Below are positions 31,771 to 41,041 of a DNA stretch of 64,000 nt, piece by piece (position 1 is the stretch's first letter; every line of letters begins with the position of its first letter). Below the pieces are notes generated by a model. It did not search any database, was not told the origin of the DNA, and saw nothing but the letters and a program-made list of their open reading frames with translations. The position numbers were made by a program, and so were the translations under genes. Source of the DNA: Alteromonas macleodii ATCC 27126 (GTDB lineage: Bacteria > Pseudomonadota > Gammaproteobacteria > Enterobacterales > Alteromonadaceae); contig NC_018632.1 of NCBI RefSeq assembly GCF_000172635.2, positions 310,001 through 374,000 of the forward strand, given 5' to 3'.

Positions 31771-33960
31771 TTACTCTTTGCTTTCCTTAGGAATAGGGAA
31801 ACCACGGTCACGCATCAATGCGTCTACCTTGGCGTCACGACCACGGAACTTGCGATATGCTTCAGCTGGATCCATTGCGTTACGTACGGCGAATAGATAT
31901 TTCACTAAGCGATCGCCTACTTCTTTATCGTAGAAACCACCCGGTGCTTCCATAAAGGCTTCTGCTGCGTCAGCAGTAAGAACCTCTGCCCACATGTAGC
32001 CGTAATAGGCCGCAGCATAACCTTCACCCGAGAACACGTGACCGAAGTGAGGTGAACGGTGACGCATAACGATTTCTTCTGGCATACCAAGCTTCTTAAG
32101 CTCTTCACGCTCAAAAGTGTCAGGGTCAATCTTGCTAGGATCGGTAGTATGATACTTCAGGTCCATAATGGCAGAAGCCATGTACTCAGTGGTTTTGAAG
32201 CCTTCATTGAAGGTTGAGGCCTTTTTAATCTTCTCAACTAGTTCTGCTGGAATTGGCTCGCCTGTTTCATGGTGAACCAGATAGTTGTTGATTACCTCAT
32301 CGGTGGTTAACCAGCGCTCTAATAACTGAGACTGGAACTCAGTGTAATCGCGTACGCCAGAATGCGAAGACGGATATTCTACGTCAGACGCTAAGAAGTG
32401 AAGAGCATGACCAAATTCATGGAAGTAGGTTTCAGCATCATCCCACGAAATAAGTGTAGCTTCGCCATCAGCACCTTTCACGAAGTTCGAGTTGTTTGAA
32501 GACAATACGGTCTTCTTGCCATCGAACGTGGTGTAAGAGCGATACGTCGTTGCCCAAGCACCAGAGCGCTTACCTTGGCGTGAGAATGGGTCAAGGTACC
32601 AAAGACCGATATGCTCACCGCTGTCTTTGTCAGTTACTTCCCATACTTTCACGTCTTCGTGGAAAACGGGTACTTTGCCTTCTTCAACAGGTGTGAAGTT
32701 GAAGTTGAACAAGCGACCTGCAACGTAAAACATCGCTTCGCGCAGCTTATCAAGCTGTAAGTACTGCTTTACTTCGTTTGAATCTAGGTCGTACTTCGCT
32801 TGGCGCACTTTTTCTGCATAGAAGCGGTAGTCCCATGGCGCAATAGTGATGTCTGCACCTTCTTCATCGGCAATGGCCTGCATGTCGGCCACTTCTTCTT
32901 CAACGCGAGCAATAGCGGCAGGCCATACTTTCATCATCAGATCCATGGCGTTTTCTGGGGTCTTCGCCATACGATCTTCTAAACGCCACTGTGCGTAATT
33001 TTCGTAACCTAACAGCTCAACGCGCTCATCTCGAAGGGTTAGGATGCGCTTGATAATGTCATTGTTATCAAACTCGTCGGCATTGTCACCGCGGTTGTAG
33101 TAAGTACGCCATACTTTTTCGCGAAGCTCACGATTGGTTGAGTAGGTCAAGAAGGGGTCCATAGACGAACGCGTATTGGTGATCGCATATTTACCTTCTT
33201 CGCCGCGAGACTCTGCTGCCGCTTTAGCTGCCTTTACAAACGAAGCGGGTAGGCCGTCAAGCTGGTCTTCAGTAATATAAGTAACGTAGTTTTCTTCGTC
33301 TGCTAGTACGTTGTTAGAAAACTTGGTGTGCAGCGTAGCAAGTTCTTGGTTAATTTCAGCGTAGCGCTTTTTCGCTTCGCCATCTAACGTCGCACCGTTG
33401 CGCGCGAAGCTGTTGTAAGTCATCCACGTAATACGCTGTTCTTCTGGCGTGAGCGATTTCAGTTCATCAGACTCGTACACCGTTTTCACCCTTTCAAAGA
33501 GTTTTTCATTTTGCGTAATTTGAGTGAAGAAAGCTGACAGTTTTGGTGACATCTCGGCCTGAATTTCGCGGAATTCAGGGCTAGACTTGTTTGAGCTCCA
33601 AATGCCGTAATACGTGAATACGCGTCCAAGCTCTGCACCTGCGCGCTCCATTTCAACAATGACGTTTTCAAACGTTGGTGGCGCTTCGTTATTTGCGATG
33701 GCTTCGATCTCTTTAAGATTCAGTTCCATGGCTTTTTCTAGCGCAGGCTTCAAATCTTCCAATTTCATTTTATCGAAAGCAGGCACACCGCCGTACGGGC
33801 CTTTAAACTCTTGAAGCAGCACGTTATCAAACTGTGCTTGTTGAGATGTCGCTGTATTTTGTACATCTGTGCTGGTGGTCTCAGGTGCTTTTTGTTCTGA
33901 ACATGCACCGAGTGCAACCACAACCGCCATAGCGGTGAGTGATGATTTAAATTTACCCAT
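31771..33960 (-). CDS. M3-family peptidyl-dipeptidase, lipoprotein
   Basis: A 729-residue zinc metallopeptidase of the Dcp/oligopeptidase A (M3A) type. The active site HEFGHALH lies near residue 512, with the third ligand in the following RDYTEFQSQLLERW. The rest of the family blueprint is complete, including YRSYTTFDG and HRSPHFGHVFSGEGYAAAYYGYMWAEVL near the end. Unlike cytosolic Dcp, it begins with a lipoprotein signal MGKFKSSLTAMAVVVALGAC (cysteine 20) and a serine/threonine/glutamine linker. It should thus work on small peptides at the cell envelope. The gene is monocistronic. Confidence 0.92.
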   Translation of the reverse strand: MGKFKSSLTAMAVVVALGACSEQKAPETTSTDVQNTATSQQAQFDNVLLQEFKGPYGGVPAFDKMKLEDLKPALEKAMELNLKEIEAIANNEAPPTFENVIVEMERAGAELGRVFTYYGIWSSNKSSPEFREIQAEMSPKLSAFFTQITQNEKLFERVKTVYESDELKSLTPEEQRITWMTYNSFARNGATLDGEAKKRYAEINQELATLHTKFSNNVLADEENYVTYITEDQLDGLPASFVKAAKAAAESRGEEGKYAITNTRSSMDPFLTYSTNRELREKVWRTYYNRGDNADEFDNNDIIKRILTLRDERVELLGYENYAQWRLEDRMAKTPENAMDLMMKVWPAAIARVEEEVADMQAIADEEGADITIAPWDYRFYAEKVRQAKYDLDSNEVKQYLQLDKLREAMFYVAGRLFNFNFTPVEEGKVPVFHEDVKVWEVTDKDSGEHIGLWYLDPFSRQGKRSGAWATTYRSYTTFDGKKTVLSSNNSNFVKGADGEATLISWDDAETYFHEFGHALHFLASDVEYPSSHSGVRDYTEFQSQLLERWLTTDEVINNYLVHHETGEPIPAELVEKIKKASTFNEGFKTTEYMASAIMDLKYHTTDPSKIDPDTFEREELKKLGMPEEIVMRHRSPHFGHVFSGEGYAAAYYGYMWAEVLTADAAEAFMEAPGGFYDKEVGDRLVKYLFAVRNAMDPAEAYRKFRGRDAKVDALMRDRGFPIPKESKE

Positions 33961-34214
33961 GAGTTTTCCTGTCTGTTTTTTTATCTATACGTTTTTGACA
34001 AAATCCATCTTAAGATAATGTAAAAATAAGTTAAATGCTCTTTAACGTAATTCCTTGCAGTACAGCGGTTTGAAGAGAAATCGCGCTGATATGCAATTCG
34101 TCGAAATTGGTCAAATTTTGATTGGCTTTATGCTGCTTGGAAATTACACTGCGCGCGTTCTGAATAGCTGTCTTCCGCAGCTCGTAAACCACTGACTTTT
34201 TTACTGTGATCATC

Positions 34215-34733
34215 ATGTTTGAATTACTTCTTCACGCGTTTCCCGTTGCATTCGCTTTGGCCTCCTTTTGGTCGAACACTGAACGTAAATTACTGCTACT
34301 GAATTTAGGGTTATGTATTGCTATTGGCTCACTTTTGGTTTTCGAGCAAGCGTGGGGAGGAGCCGTAGTAATTACGGTGGCAGGGCTGAGTACCAGTTAT
34401 CGTTTAATAAAACAAAAACTTCTGTCTCCTGTGGCAACCTACATTACATTAATCTCTATGATGGTTATTGTGCTGACGGTGAATAACCTAACCGGTAAAA
34501 CATCGTTAGTTGAAGCTATGCCGGTGTTAACTTTTATGGCATACCGGTTTGGCGAACTTCACTGCAAGGAAGCGGGTTTAAGGGTATGCATGATCATTGG
34601 CTCCATCAACTTCACTGCGTACGGAATAATTACGCAAACGTGGGGATTAGCCATTACTGAAGCCCTGTTTGCAGCCTCGAACCTGTGGTATTACATGAAG
34701 CTAAGACGTGCCATGCGCACCAGCCCTGTTTGA
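34215..34733 (+). CDS. YgjV-like inner-membrane protein
   Basis: A 172-residue polytopic membrane protein. A GTG at 34206 would add three residues; the ATG at 34215 (MFELLLHAFPVAFALASFW) is preferred, although neither has a clear ribosome-binding site. Five or six hydrophobic segments are visible, with the pattern of the Imp-YgjV family: FWSNTERKLLLLNLGLCIAI, INFTAYGIITQTWGLAITEA, then a short basic tail. Its function is unknown in any organism I can name. Assignment to the family is by pattern only. Confidence 0.65.
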   Translation: MFELLLHAFPVAFALASFWSNTERKLLLLNLGLCIAIGSLLVFEQAWGGAVVITVAGLSTSYRLIKQKLLSPVATYITLISMMVIVLTVNNLTGKTSLVEAMPVLTFMAYRFGELHCKEAGLRVCMIIGSINFTAYGIITQTWGLAITEALFAASNLWYYMKLRRAMRTSPV

Positions 34734-34881
34734 AGCATAAAATAGTTCATGTCAGACCGATAACAGCACTAACCTAATGACAAGAATGTCGACGTACTGA
34801 AACCGTTGCTTGTATTGAAACCATAGCCGCTTTGTGATTTATTGCGTTTTTAAAGGGAATCAAACTTTCACAGGGAAGACG

Positions 34882-35322
34882 ATGCAACGCAAACCCATCG
34901 ACAAGGCACTATTTCTTGGTGTTCCAGTGTTTCTACTGGCTCTTTTTATTTTAAATATCACTGCAGAAGGTGAAGTTAAACTAGCGGCTACCCTAGGTAG
35001 TGTTGGGCTATGTATAGGCTTTTTCTCTTATTTAAGAAGCAGGCGCTTCGGTAATAGATATCCCATTGAAAAATTGATAGAAAAAGATGGTGATTTTGTG
35101 ATGTTTCACTTTTTACAGGGACTTGATCGCCAGCCCCTCAGGGTGAACGCCAATACTATCTATGCGCTTAATTTTTCTCACCATTACCTTGGAGTCATTT
35201 TGGAAAGCGGCAACGGTAAAGGGTTTGACTTTCACTATCCTCATAAGGAAGCCGTAATAAAAGCGAGACTTCAAGAGGTGCTTGGTGATGATGGATTTAA
35301 CAACGTAAAAAAGAATGTCTAA
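34882..35322 (+). CDS. small membrane protein of unknown function
   Basis: A 146-residue protein. The frame is open from a GTG at 34834, but the ATG at 34882 follows AGGGA and is the better start. Two adjacent hydrophobic segments (ALFLGVPVFLLALFILNI and LAATLGSVGLCIGFFSYL) anchor a cytoplasmic C-terminal domain of about 85 residues with FDFHYPHKEAVIKARLQEVL. No family is recognised. A terminator follows. Confidence 0.65.
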   Translation: MQRKPIDKALFLGVPVFLLALFILNITAEGEVKLAATLGSVGLCIGFFSYLRSRRFGNRYPIEKLIEKDGDFVMFHFLQGLDRQPLRVNANTIYALNFSHHYLGVILESGNGKGFDFHYPHKEAVIKARLQEVLGDDGFNNVKKNV

Positions 35323-35345
35323 ATAAACGAAAAAAGTGTAAAGAG

Positions 35346-35380
35346 AAGCCCGAAAGTAATGTTTACTCGCGGGCTTTTTT
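35346..35380 (+). terminator. terminator after the small membrane protein gene
   Basis: Stem AAGCCCG/CGGGCTT with a 16-base loop and a following T6 run on the plus strand. Confidence 0.8.
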
Positions 35381-35399
35381 AATTTATTAGTGTAAAGAC

Positions 35400-36254
35400 T
35401 TACGCAAACACCACGGTTTTATTTCTGTGAATAATCACGCGGTCTTCTAAATGGTAGCGCACGCCATGAGCTAATGCCGTTACTTCACAATCTTTACCCT
35501 TACGTACCATATCAGCTGCACTGTCACTGTGACTTATACGTTTAACGCTTTGCTCAATAATAGGGCCTTCATCTAAATCTTTAGTAACGTAGTGACAGGT
35601 TGCGCCGATTAACTTTACGCCGCGATCATAGGCTTGCTGGTATGGCTTAGCACCTGCAAAGCTCGGCAAGAAACTGTGGTGAATGTTAATAGCTTTACCT
35701 TGCAACTCTTGACAAAGCGTATCAGGTAAAATCTGCATAAAGCGGGCAAGCACGGTCAAATCAATTTTGTATTCTTGAAGTAAAGTCGTGATTTGCGCAA
35801 AAGCGGCTTCTTTCCCTAACGCTTTAAAGTCTACCCAATGGAAAGGGACTTTGTACCAGTCTGCAAACTGTTTCATTTGCGGGTGGTTACCAATAATAAC
35901 CGGAATATCACAGTGTAGTTCGCCTGTGTGCCAGCGGTGAAGCAGGTCAACTAAACAGTGAGACTCAAGGCTGGCAAGCAGGGCGACGCGCTGTTTTTTG
36001 CTGGAGTCGCTCAGCTTCCAGTTCATCTGATATTCGTTAGCAAGCGGAGTGAATTCTTTAACAAAGCTTTGATGATCTAACTTTAGCGAGTCGGTGCTAA
36101 TTTCATGGCGCATGAAAAAGCGGCCGGTTTGTAAGTCAGTATGATGGCTTGCTTCAACGATGGTAGCGTTATGGTCGGCCAAAAATTGCGACACGCTGGC
36201 AACGAGCCCAATTTGGTCTGGGCAGTCTATTACTAATCTAAATGTTTGTTGCAT
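35400..36254 (-). CDS. purU: formyltetrahydrofolate deformylase
   Basis: A 284-residue enzyme that hydrolyses 10-formyl-THF to THF and formate, balancing one-carbon pools and feeding PurT. The N-terminal ACT domain (LVIDCPDQIGLVASVSQFLA, residues ~7-80) senses methionine or glycine in E. coli. The catalytic domain shows IIGNHPQMKQF, NIHHSFLPSFAGAKPY and LDEGPIIEQ with the formyl-transferase Asn-His-Asp set. The gene is complete and monocistronic. Confidence 0.95.
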   Translation of the reverse strand: MQQTFRLVIDCPDQIGLVASVSQFLADHNATIVEASHHTDLQTGRFFMRHEISTDSLKLDHQSFVKEFTPLANEYQMNWKLSDSSKKQRVALLASLESHCLVDLLHRWHTGELHCDIPVIIGNHPQMKQFADWYKVPFHWVDFKALGKEAAFAQITTLLQEYKIDLTVLARFMQILPDTLCQELQGKAINIHHSFLPSFAGAKPYQQAYDRGVKLIGATCHYVTKDLDEGPIIEQSVKRISHSDSAADMVRKGKDCEVTALAHGVRYHLEDRVIIHRNKTVVFA

Positions 36255-36439
36255 TTGGGCAGTTTGAATAAAAAAACAGGCTTTCTTTTTACCTGTGCCG
36301 CCATGTGTTGTAAAGGCGACGCGCTACTTTAAACCAGCTTAAATTGCTATAACTCATAATCAGATGAGGTCTTAAGCTCAAAAGGTGTGAGTCAAATGGA
36401 CATCAGTTTACCCAAGTCAGCACGGTATTGCGTTTGCCT

Positions 36440-37093
36440 TTACTCGTCGGTTATCCCTCGGCGCAGCTTTTCTCTTACCGACATATTGTGTTTTAACGGC
36501 CAAGACTGGCGGATAGGGTAGACTACCCCTTGCGGTGTAGAGACAGACTCAAAAAGGTGAAATGCCGAAACGTGAACGTCTACATTGGGGCTGTAAAGGG
36601 GAAGAGGCAAGCTCGACGTAGCCTTTCTGACAAGTGTAACGTGAGGCTTATATTCTCTACTTTCTACCTCTATTGCCGCCTTGCGGGCTGCTTTTCGCGA
36701 CAATTTGGCGAGTTCACCTAGCGCCTTTGGCGCATCTGTCGGCGAAGCGAAGAGTATCTTAGGGCCGTTCCATAATCCCGTCGCATCGAGGGTTAGAGAA
36801 AAGGGTTCGCTCACAAGCTGATCGAGTTCATACACCAACGCTTCGTGCTGCCGGTGATTTATCTCACCTAAAAAGCTAAGCGTTATGTGGAAGTTCGCCG
36901 CCGGCACTGCGTACGGTTGCGCGGGCCCTTGGCTATTGGTGTTGTCGTAGCGCGCATTGGTAGACTTTCGAGAGCGGGTATACTCGCTTTTTACCCATTG
37001 ACGGGGCATAACTTCAGGCAATGCCTGTTGGCGCCAGTTATCTAGAGCAAGTTTTTCTGTGGCGCTAAGATCTAAACCAATAAAGCTTCGCAT
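36440..37093 (-). CDS. thpR: RNA 2',3'-cyclic phosphodiesterase (2H family)
   Basis: A 217-residue member of the 2H phosphoesterase family (ThpR/LigT). The two catalytic H-x-T motifs are FHITLSFLGEI (near 69) and HVTLVRKA (near 150). The family opening RSFIGLDLS is present. About 25 residues between WVKSEYTRSR and PYAVPAANFH form an insert not usual in E. coli ThpR. It probably acts on 2',3'-cyclic phosphate RNA ends; the in vivo role is unclear in all species. It is divergent from hrpB. Confidence 0.87.
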   Translation of the reverse strand: MRSFIGLDLSATEKLALDNWRQQALPEVMPRQWVKSEYTRSRKSTNARYDNTNSQGPAQPYAVPAANFHITLSFLGEINHRQHEALVYELDQLVSEPFSLTLDATGLWNGPKILFASPTDAPKALGELAKLSRKAARKAAIEVESREYKPHVTLVRKATSSLPLPLYSPNVDVHVSAFHLFESVSTPQGVVYPIRQSWPLKHNMSVREKLRRGITDE

Positions 37094-37294
37094 AGCTTTC
37101 CTCCTTCCAATTTGCCCTTTAGCTTGTACATCACGTTAATGTCCATACAAACCTAAGTTTATCATGGCGCTACCTGCGAATTCCAAAACAAGACGCAAGT
37201 ATTGAGCTATTTGCCAAATTTAAAAAAATAGCAGTGATGTTCGGGTGCATTGCTCAAATCAGGTACACTATACCCATCAACTTATAACACCTTT

Positions 37295-39946
37295 ATGCCC
37301 TTTATGTTACAGCCGTTTTCTCACTTACCCGCTTATGAACTCGTTACGCCGCTTGAAGAAGCTGTAGCCGCTAGCAACGTCATCATAGGGGCTCCTCCGG
37401 GCGCGGGAAAGTCCACCGTACTTCCTTTGTCACTGCTGAAATCATCGCTTAAAGGAAAAATATTACTTATGCAGCCACGGCGCGTGGTGGTGAGAAACCT
37501 TGCGGACTATTTAGCTAGGCAATTAGATGAAAATGTGGGCGAAACGGTTGGCTATCGCATTAAGGGGGAGTCGAAAACATCGTCTGCCACTCGGCTTGAG
37601 ATCATAACCGAAGGGGTGCTGACTCGCATGATTCAGCAAGACCCTGAGCTTGATGGAGTAGCCGCTATTGTCTTCGATGAATTTCATGAACGCAGTATTC
37701 ACAGTGACTTCGGTTTGGCACTAGCGCTTGAAGTACAGTCGGGGCTTCGCGATGACTTACGATTAGTTGTAATGTCGGCTACCTTGGATGTAGCACCCCT
37801 TCAAATGTTGCTCAATGCGCATAGCGTACTGCCAGTAGTGAACTTGAATACGCAAGGGCGCATGTTTCCCGTTGACATCCGCTACACACAAGATGTGCAG
37901 GCGCATGAGTTAGTACCCAAAACCTGCAATATCATAAAGCAGGCAGTAGGCGAACACGACGGTGATATTTTGGTTTTCCTACCTGGGCGAGGAAGCATTA
38001 ATGCCGTTGCTAAGGATATAAAAGGCGTTGCTGAGAGTGCGGGCATAGACGTTCACATGCTCTATGGAGCGTTAAGTAAATCTGTGCAACAAGCCGCTAT
38101 TACGCCAGACCCGCAAGGCAGACGAAAAATCATATTATCTACCAATATTGCTGAAACGAGTCTTACCATTGAAGGCGTGACGGTGGTTATTGATAGCCTA
38201 TGGGAAAACAGTGCTCAGTATCATCCGTCCAGTGACATAACTGCGCTTACCCAGCAGCGCATTTCGCAAGCATCCGCCATTCAAAGAGCGGGGCGCGCGG
38301 GGCGTGTAATGGCCGGAACCTGCTATCGGTTGTGTAGCAAAAGCAGCTTCGAGCGTTTGGCCAAATACAATGCGGCGCAAATTGAAAAGGAAGACTTAAG
38401 TAGCTTTTTGCTTGATACCTTAGCCTGGGGCAGTAGCCCAGATACCTTGGCATTGTTGACGAAGCCTACACAAGCGCAGCAGCAGGTCGCACAACAAAAG
38501 CTTCAGCGCGTTAATGCTATCTCACAATCCAGCATTACTCCCTATGGAAGAGCGCTGGCCCAGTTACCCTGTCAGCCCCATTTAGCCCACTTATTGCTGA
38601 CCGTTAAACAAGGGATTGATGGACTTAGTGCTGATGACAACGACGCGCTTCGCCACGCCGCACCTTTTGTTGTGGCCCTTAGCGAAAGTAATGTCAGTGT
38701 GGGCGGCGCAACAAATGTCATGGATGCGCTGCTCCACGCCAATAGCAACACGCGCAGTCAGCTTACACAGCAAGCTACCCGTTATGCGCGCTACGTGCAA
38801 AATAATGATGGAAAAGCACAACGCTTTAAGCCTGATATTAACGAACTAGACGAGCAAGCCCTTGGGCTTTGTATCGCTATCGCATTTCCTTTGCAGGTGG
38901 GCTATAGGCGCAGTGCGTCAGATAAATCGGCAGAGAGCTCGAATACAACAAATGGTAAGCCTAAGACCGGTATAGTCGAATACAAACTGGCAAGTGGCAA
39001 AGGTGCAGAGCTCACTGCTGCTGGTAGTGCGTCCATTTTTAATGAGAGCGAAAATGGCGATGGACCATGGCTGGCAGTGCTCGACGGGCAGCTGATAAAA
39101 AGCACGGTGGCAATACGCTTGGCACAGTCAGTGCCTGAAAGCTGGTTGCGTTTAGCCTTTCCTGACGCGTTCAAAGAAAAGCGCAGCGTTATTCTTAACA
39201 GCGATACTGGGGTAATGGAAGCCAGAGTAAGTACGGGCTTTTATGAGATAACGTTAAATAGCACACCGGTTTCTGGACAGGAAAAAAGTCGTGAAAAAGC
39301 ATTCTGGGATGATGCGTTATGCAACGCATGGTTCGCCTACCTTGATGCACTTCCTCTATCAAGCTGGCCGCTTTCTGACGCAGACTGGCAATGGTGGCGA
39401 AGAGTGGCAATGGCTGGGAAGCTCAATTTGCCACAAGACAAAGCCTTCGATGAACCCGAGCCGTGGCCGTCGTCATTGAACGCTCTCGTGCACCAGGCCA
39501 AAGACAGTTTAGCACCTGTCTTAAAGAACTGTAAAAACATCAAAAACCTTAAGCAGTTACCGTGGAAAACAGCCTTGAATAATGGTCTTTCTTGGCCTCA
39601 GCAAGATGCCTTGGCCACACTCTTGCCAACTCACGTGACTATTCCAACCGGCAGAGAGGCTAGCCTGGATTATCGCGATAATGGAGATGTGGTGCTGTCG
39701 GTCAAAATGCCAGAGTTATATTCTCAAGGCACGCCATTAACGATAGCGGGTGGGCGAATTACCGTTGTATGTGAGCTGCTGTCGCCAGCAGGTAGGCCAT
39801 TACAAACCACCAGTGATTTAGCCGCCTTTTGGCATGGCAGTTATAAGGAAATACAAAAAGAAATGAAGGGGCGCTATCCAAAGCACTTTTGGCCAGATGA
39901 CCCCGCAAATGCATCGCCGACCAGCAAAACAAAAAAGCATATGTAG
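37295..39946 (+). CDS. hrpB: ATP-dependent helicase HrpB
   Basis: A DEAH/RHA helicase of about 883 residues. The frame is open from a TTG at 37250; the ATGs at 37295 and 37304 are more likely starts, with no clear ribosome-binding site for any. Motif I is GAPPGAGKST, motif II FDEFHERS, motif III MSATLD, and motif VI QRAGRAGR. The long C-terminal HrpB region has the family's GRITVVCELLSPAGRPLQTT and HGSYKEIQKEMKGRYPKHFW signature. In E. coli hrpB and mrcB are neighbours; here mrcB follows 2.6 kb later, with a DUF4198 gene and an MltB gene in between. Confidence 0.93.
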   Translation: MPFMLQPFSHLPAYELVTPLEEAVAASNVIIGAPPGAGKSTVLPLSLLKSSLKGKILLMQPRRVVVRNLADYLARQLDENVGETVGYRIKGESKTSSATRLEIITEGVLTRMIQQDPELDGVAAIVFDEFHERSIHSDFGLALALEVQSGLRDDLRLVVMSATLDVAPLQMLLNAHSVLPVVNLNTQGRMFPVDIRYTQDVQAHELVPKTCNIIKQAVGEHDGDILVFLPGRGSINAVAKDIKGVAESAGIDVHMLYGALSKSVQQAAITPDPQGRRKIILSTNIAETSLTIEGVTVVIDSLWENSAQYHPSSDITALTQQRISQASAIQRAGRAGRVMAGTCYRLCSKSSFERLAKYNAAQIEKEDLSSFLLDTLAWGSSPDTLALLTKPTQAQQQVAQQKLQRVNAISQSSITPYGRALAQLPCQPHLAHLLLTVKQGIDGLSADDNDALRHAAPFVVALSESNVSVGGATNVMDALLHANSNTRSQLTQQATRYARYVQNNDGKAQRFKPDINELDEQALGLCIAIAFPLQVGYRRSASDKSAESSNTTNGKPKTGIVEYKLASGKGAELTAAGSASIFNESENGDGPWLAVLDGQLIKSTVAIRLAQSVPESWLRLAFPDAFKEKRSVILNSDTGVMEARVSTGFYEITLNSTPVSGQEKSREKAFWDDALCNAWFAYLDALPLSSWPLSDADWQWWRRVAMAGKLNLPQDKAFDEPEPWPSSLNALVHQAKDSLAPVLKNCKNIKNLKQLPWKTALNNGLSWPQQDALATLLPTHVTIPTGREASLDYRDNGDVVLSVKMPELYSQGTPLTIAGGRITVVCELLSPAGRPLQTTSDLAAFWHGSYKEIQKEMKGRYPKHFWPDDPANASPTSKTKKHM

Positions 39947-40140
39947 CGCGCTGATACGGCTACACGAACCATCGTTTTCAGGTGATTTTTGTTTATTTTA
40001 AACAAAAGTGGTATCTATACGCCATTTTCCTATATGCCAGTTTCGTACACAGTATGTTTTTTACGACAGTGGTCGTACGCTGAAACTTGCGCTAAGTTGG
40101 AGTTTGAAACCTCACTCTTATTTACAGGTTAAACTACGCA

Positions 40141-40953
40141 ATGAAACTATCTTGTATTGCTACTGCTGCTTTTTTATTTGCTACTTCAATTAACGTTCAA
40201 GCTCACGATTTTTGGCTAGAACCCACAGCATATCGTTCACAAGAACCGAATTCGCTGGCATTGCAGTTTAAAGTGGGTCATAAGGAAGATACCTCTCATT
40301 GGAACCTTGCATGGGATAGAATAGTCGCGTTGCGCACCTACTCTTTTGACGGTGTAACTGATATGGCTGCCAGTGTTGTACCTAAAACCTCGATGCTGCC
40401 GGGCATGGCAAAAACAACCAAGCTCCCATCCGGTACTCACGTCATAGGATTTGAAAGCTATCACGCCACAAGCACATTAAAAGCGAAGAAGTTTAATCAG
40501 TATGCAAAAGAAGAAGGCTTAACTGAGGTATTGGCGCACCGCGAGGCGAGGGGACAAAACGATATCGCCGGCAAAGAGCTGTACTCTAGAAAGGCGAAAA
40601 CCATTGTGCAAGTTGGTGACGCGGTAACGAACAACGTATTAAAACCCATTGGCCACACATTGGAAATAGTGCCTCTTGAACATCCTTACAAGCTTGCAGG
40701 AAACACGCTATCTGTTCAGGTATTATTTAAAGGTAAGCCTTTGAGTAACGCGCTTATTGATGCGTATTCCTTGGTTGATCACAGCGCTAAAGAGCAAGCG
40801 GTTAAAACGGATAGTGAGGGCAAGGCGACATTTAAATTTGACGTCGAAGGACCTGTAATTCTGAATACAGTTTGGGGAGTCCCACTTACAAATAGCGCGG
40901 CTGCAGATTTCGAAACCTATTTTTCAAGCCTAACGTTTGAGTACTTTCAGTAA
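40141..40953 (+). CDS. periplasmic DUF4198 protein (NikM-like)
   Basis: A 270-residue exported protein with signal MKLSCIATAAFLFATSINVQA and a mature N-terminus HDFWLEPTAY. The exposed histidine-aspartate start is typical of DUF4198/NikM-like periplasmic proteins, which are often linked to metal uptake (nickel, cobalt or zinc). The C-terminal half resembles a carboxypeptidase-regulatory-like beta-sandwich (VQVLFKGKPLSNALIDAYS, TDSEGKATFKFDVEGP). No transporter or TonB-receptor gene is adjacent, so the metal is unknown. Confidence 0.82.
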   Translation: MKLSCIATAAFLFATSINVQAHDFWLEPTAYRSQEPNSLALQFKVGHKEDTSHWNLAWDRIVALRTYSFDGVTDMAASVVPKTSMLPGMAKTTKLPSGTHVIGFESYHATSTLKAKKFNQYAKEEGLTEVLAHREARGQNDIAGKELYSRKAKTIVQVGDAVTNNVLKPIGHTLEIVPLEHPYKLAGNTLSVQVLFKGKPLSNALIDAYSLVDHSAKEQAVKTDSEGKATFKFDVEGPVILNTVWGVPLTNSAAADFETYFSSLTFEYFQ

Positions 40954-41009
40954 CCAATAAGCTGAGCGGTTTTTACCTTACCGATTACTGAAAATACCAA
41001 ATGATTAAT

Positions 41010-41034
41010 GCGCCCCTGAAAGGGCGCTGTTTTA
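41010..41034. terminator. terminator between DUF4198 and transglycosylase genes
   Basis: Stem GCGCCC/GGGCGC with loop CTGAAA and a TGTTTT tail on the plus strand. It separates two convergent genes. Confidence 0.7.
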
Positions 41035-41041
41035 ATCAAGA

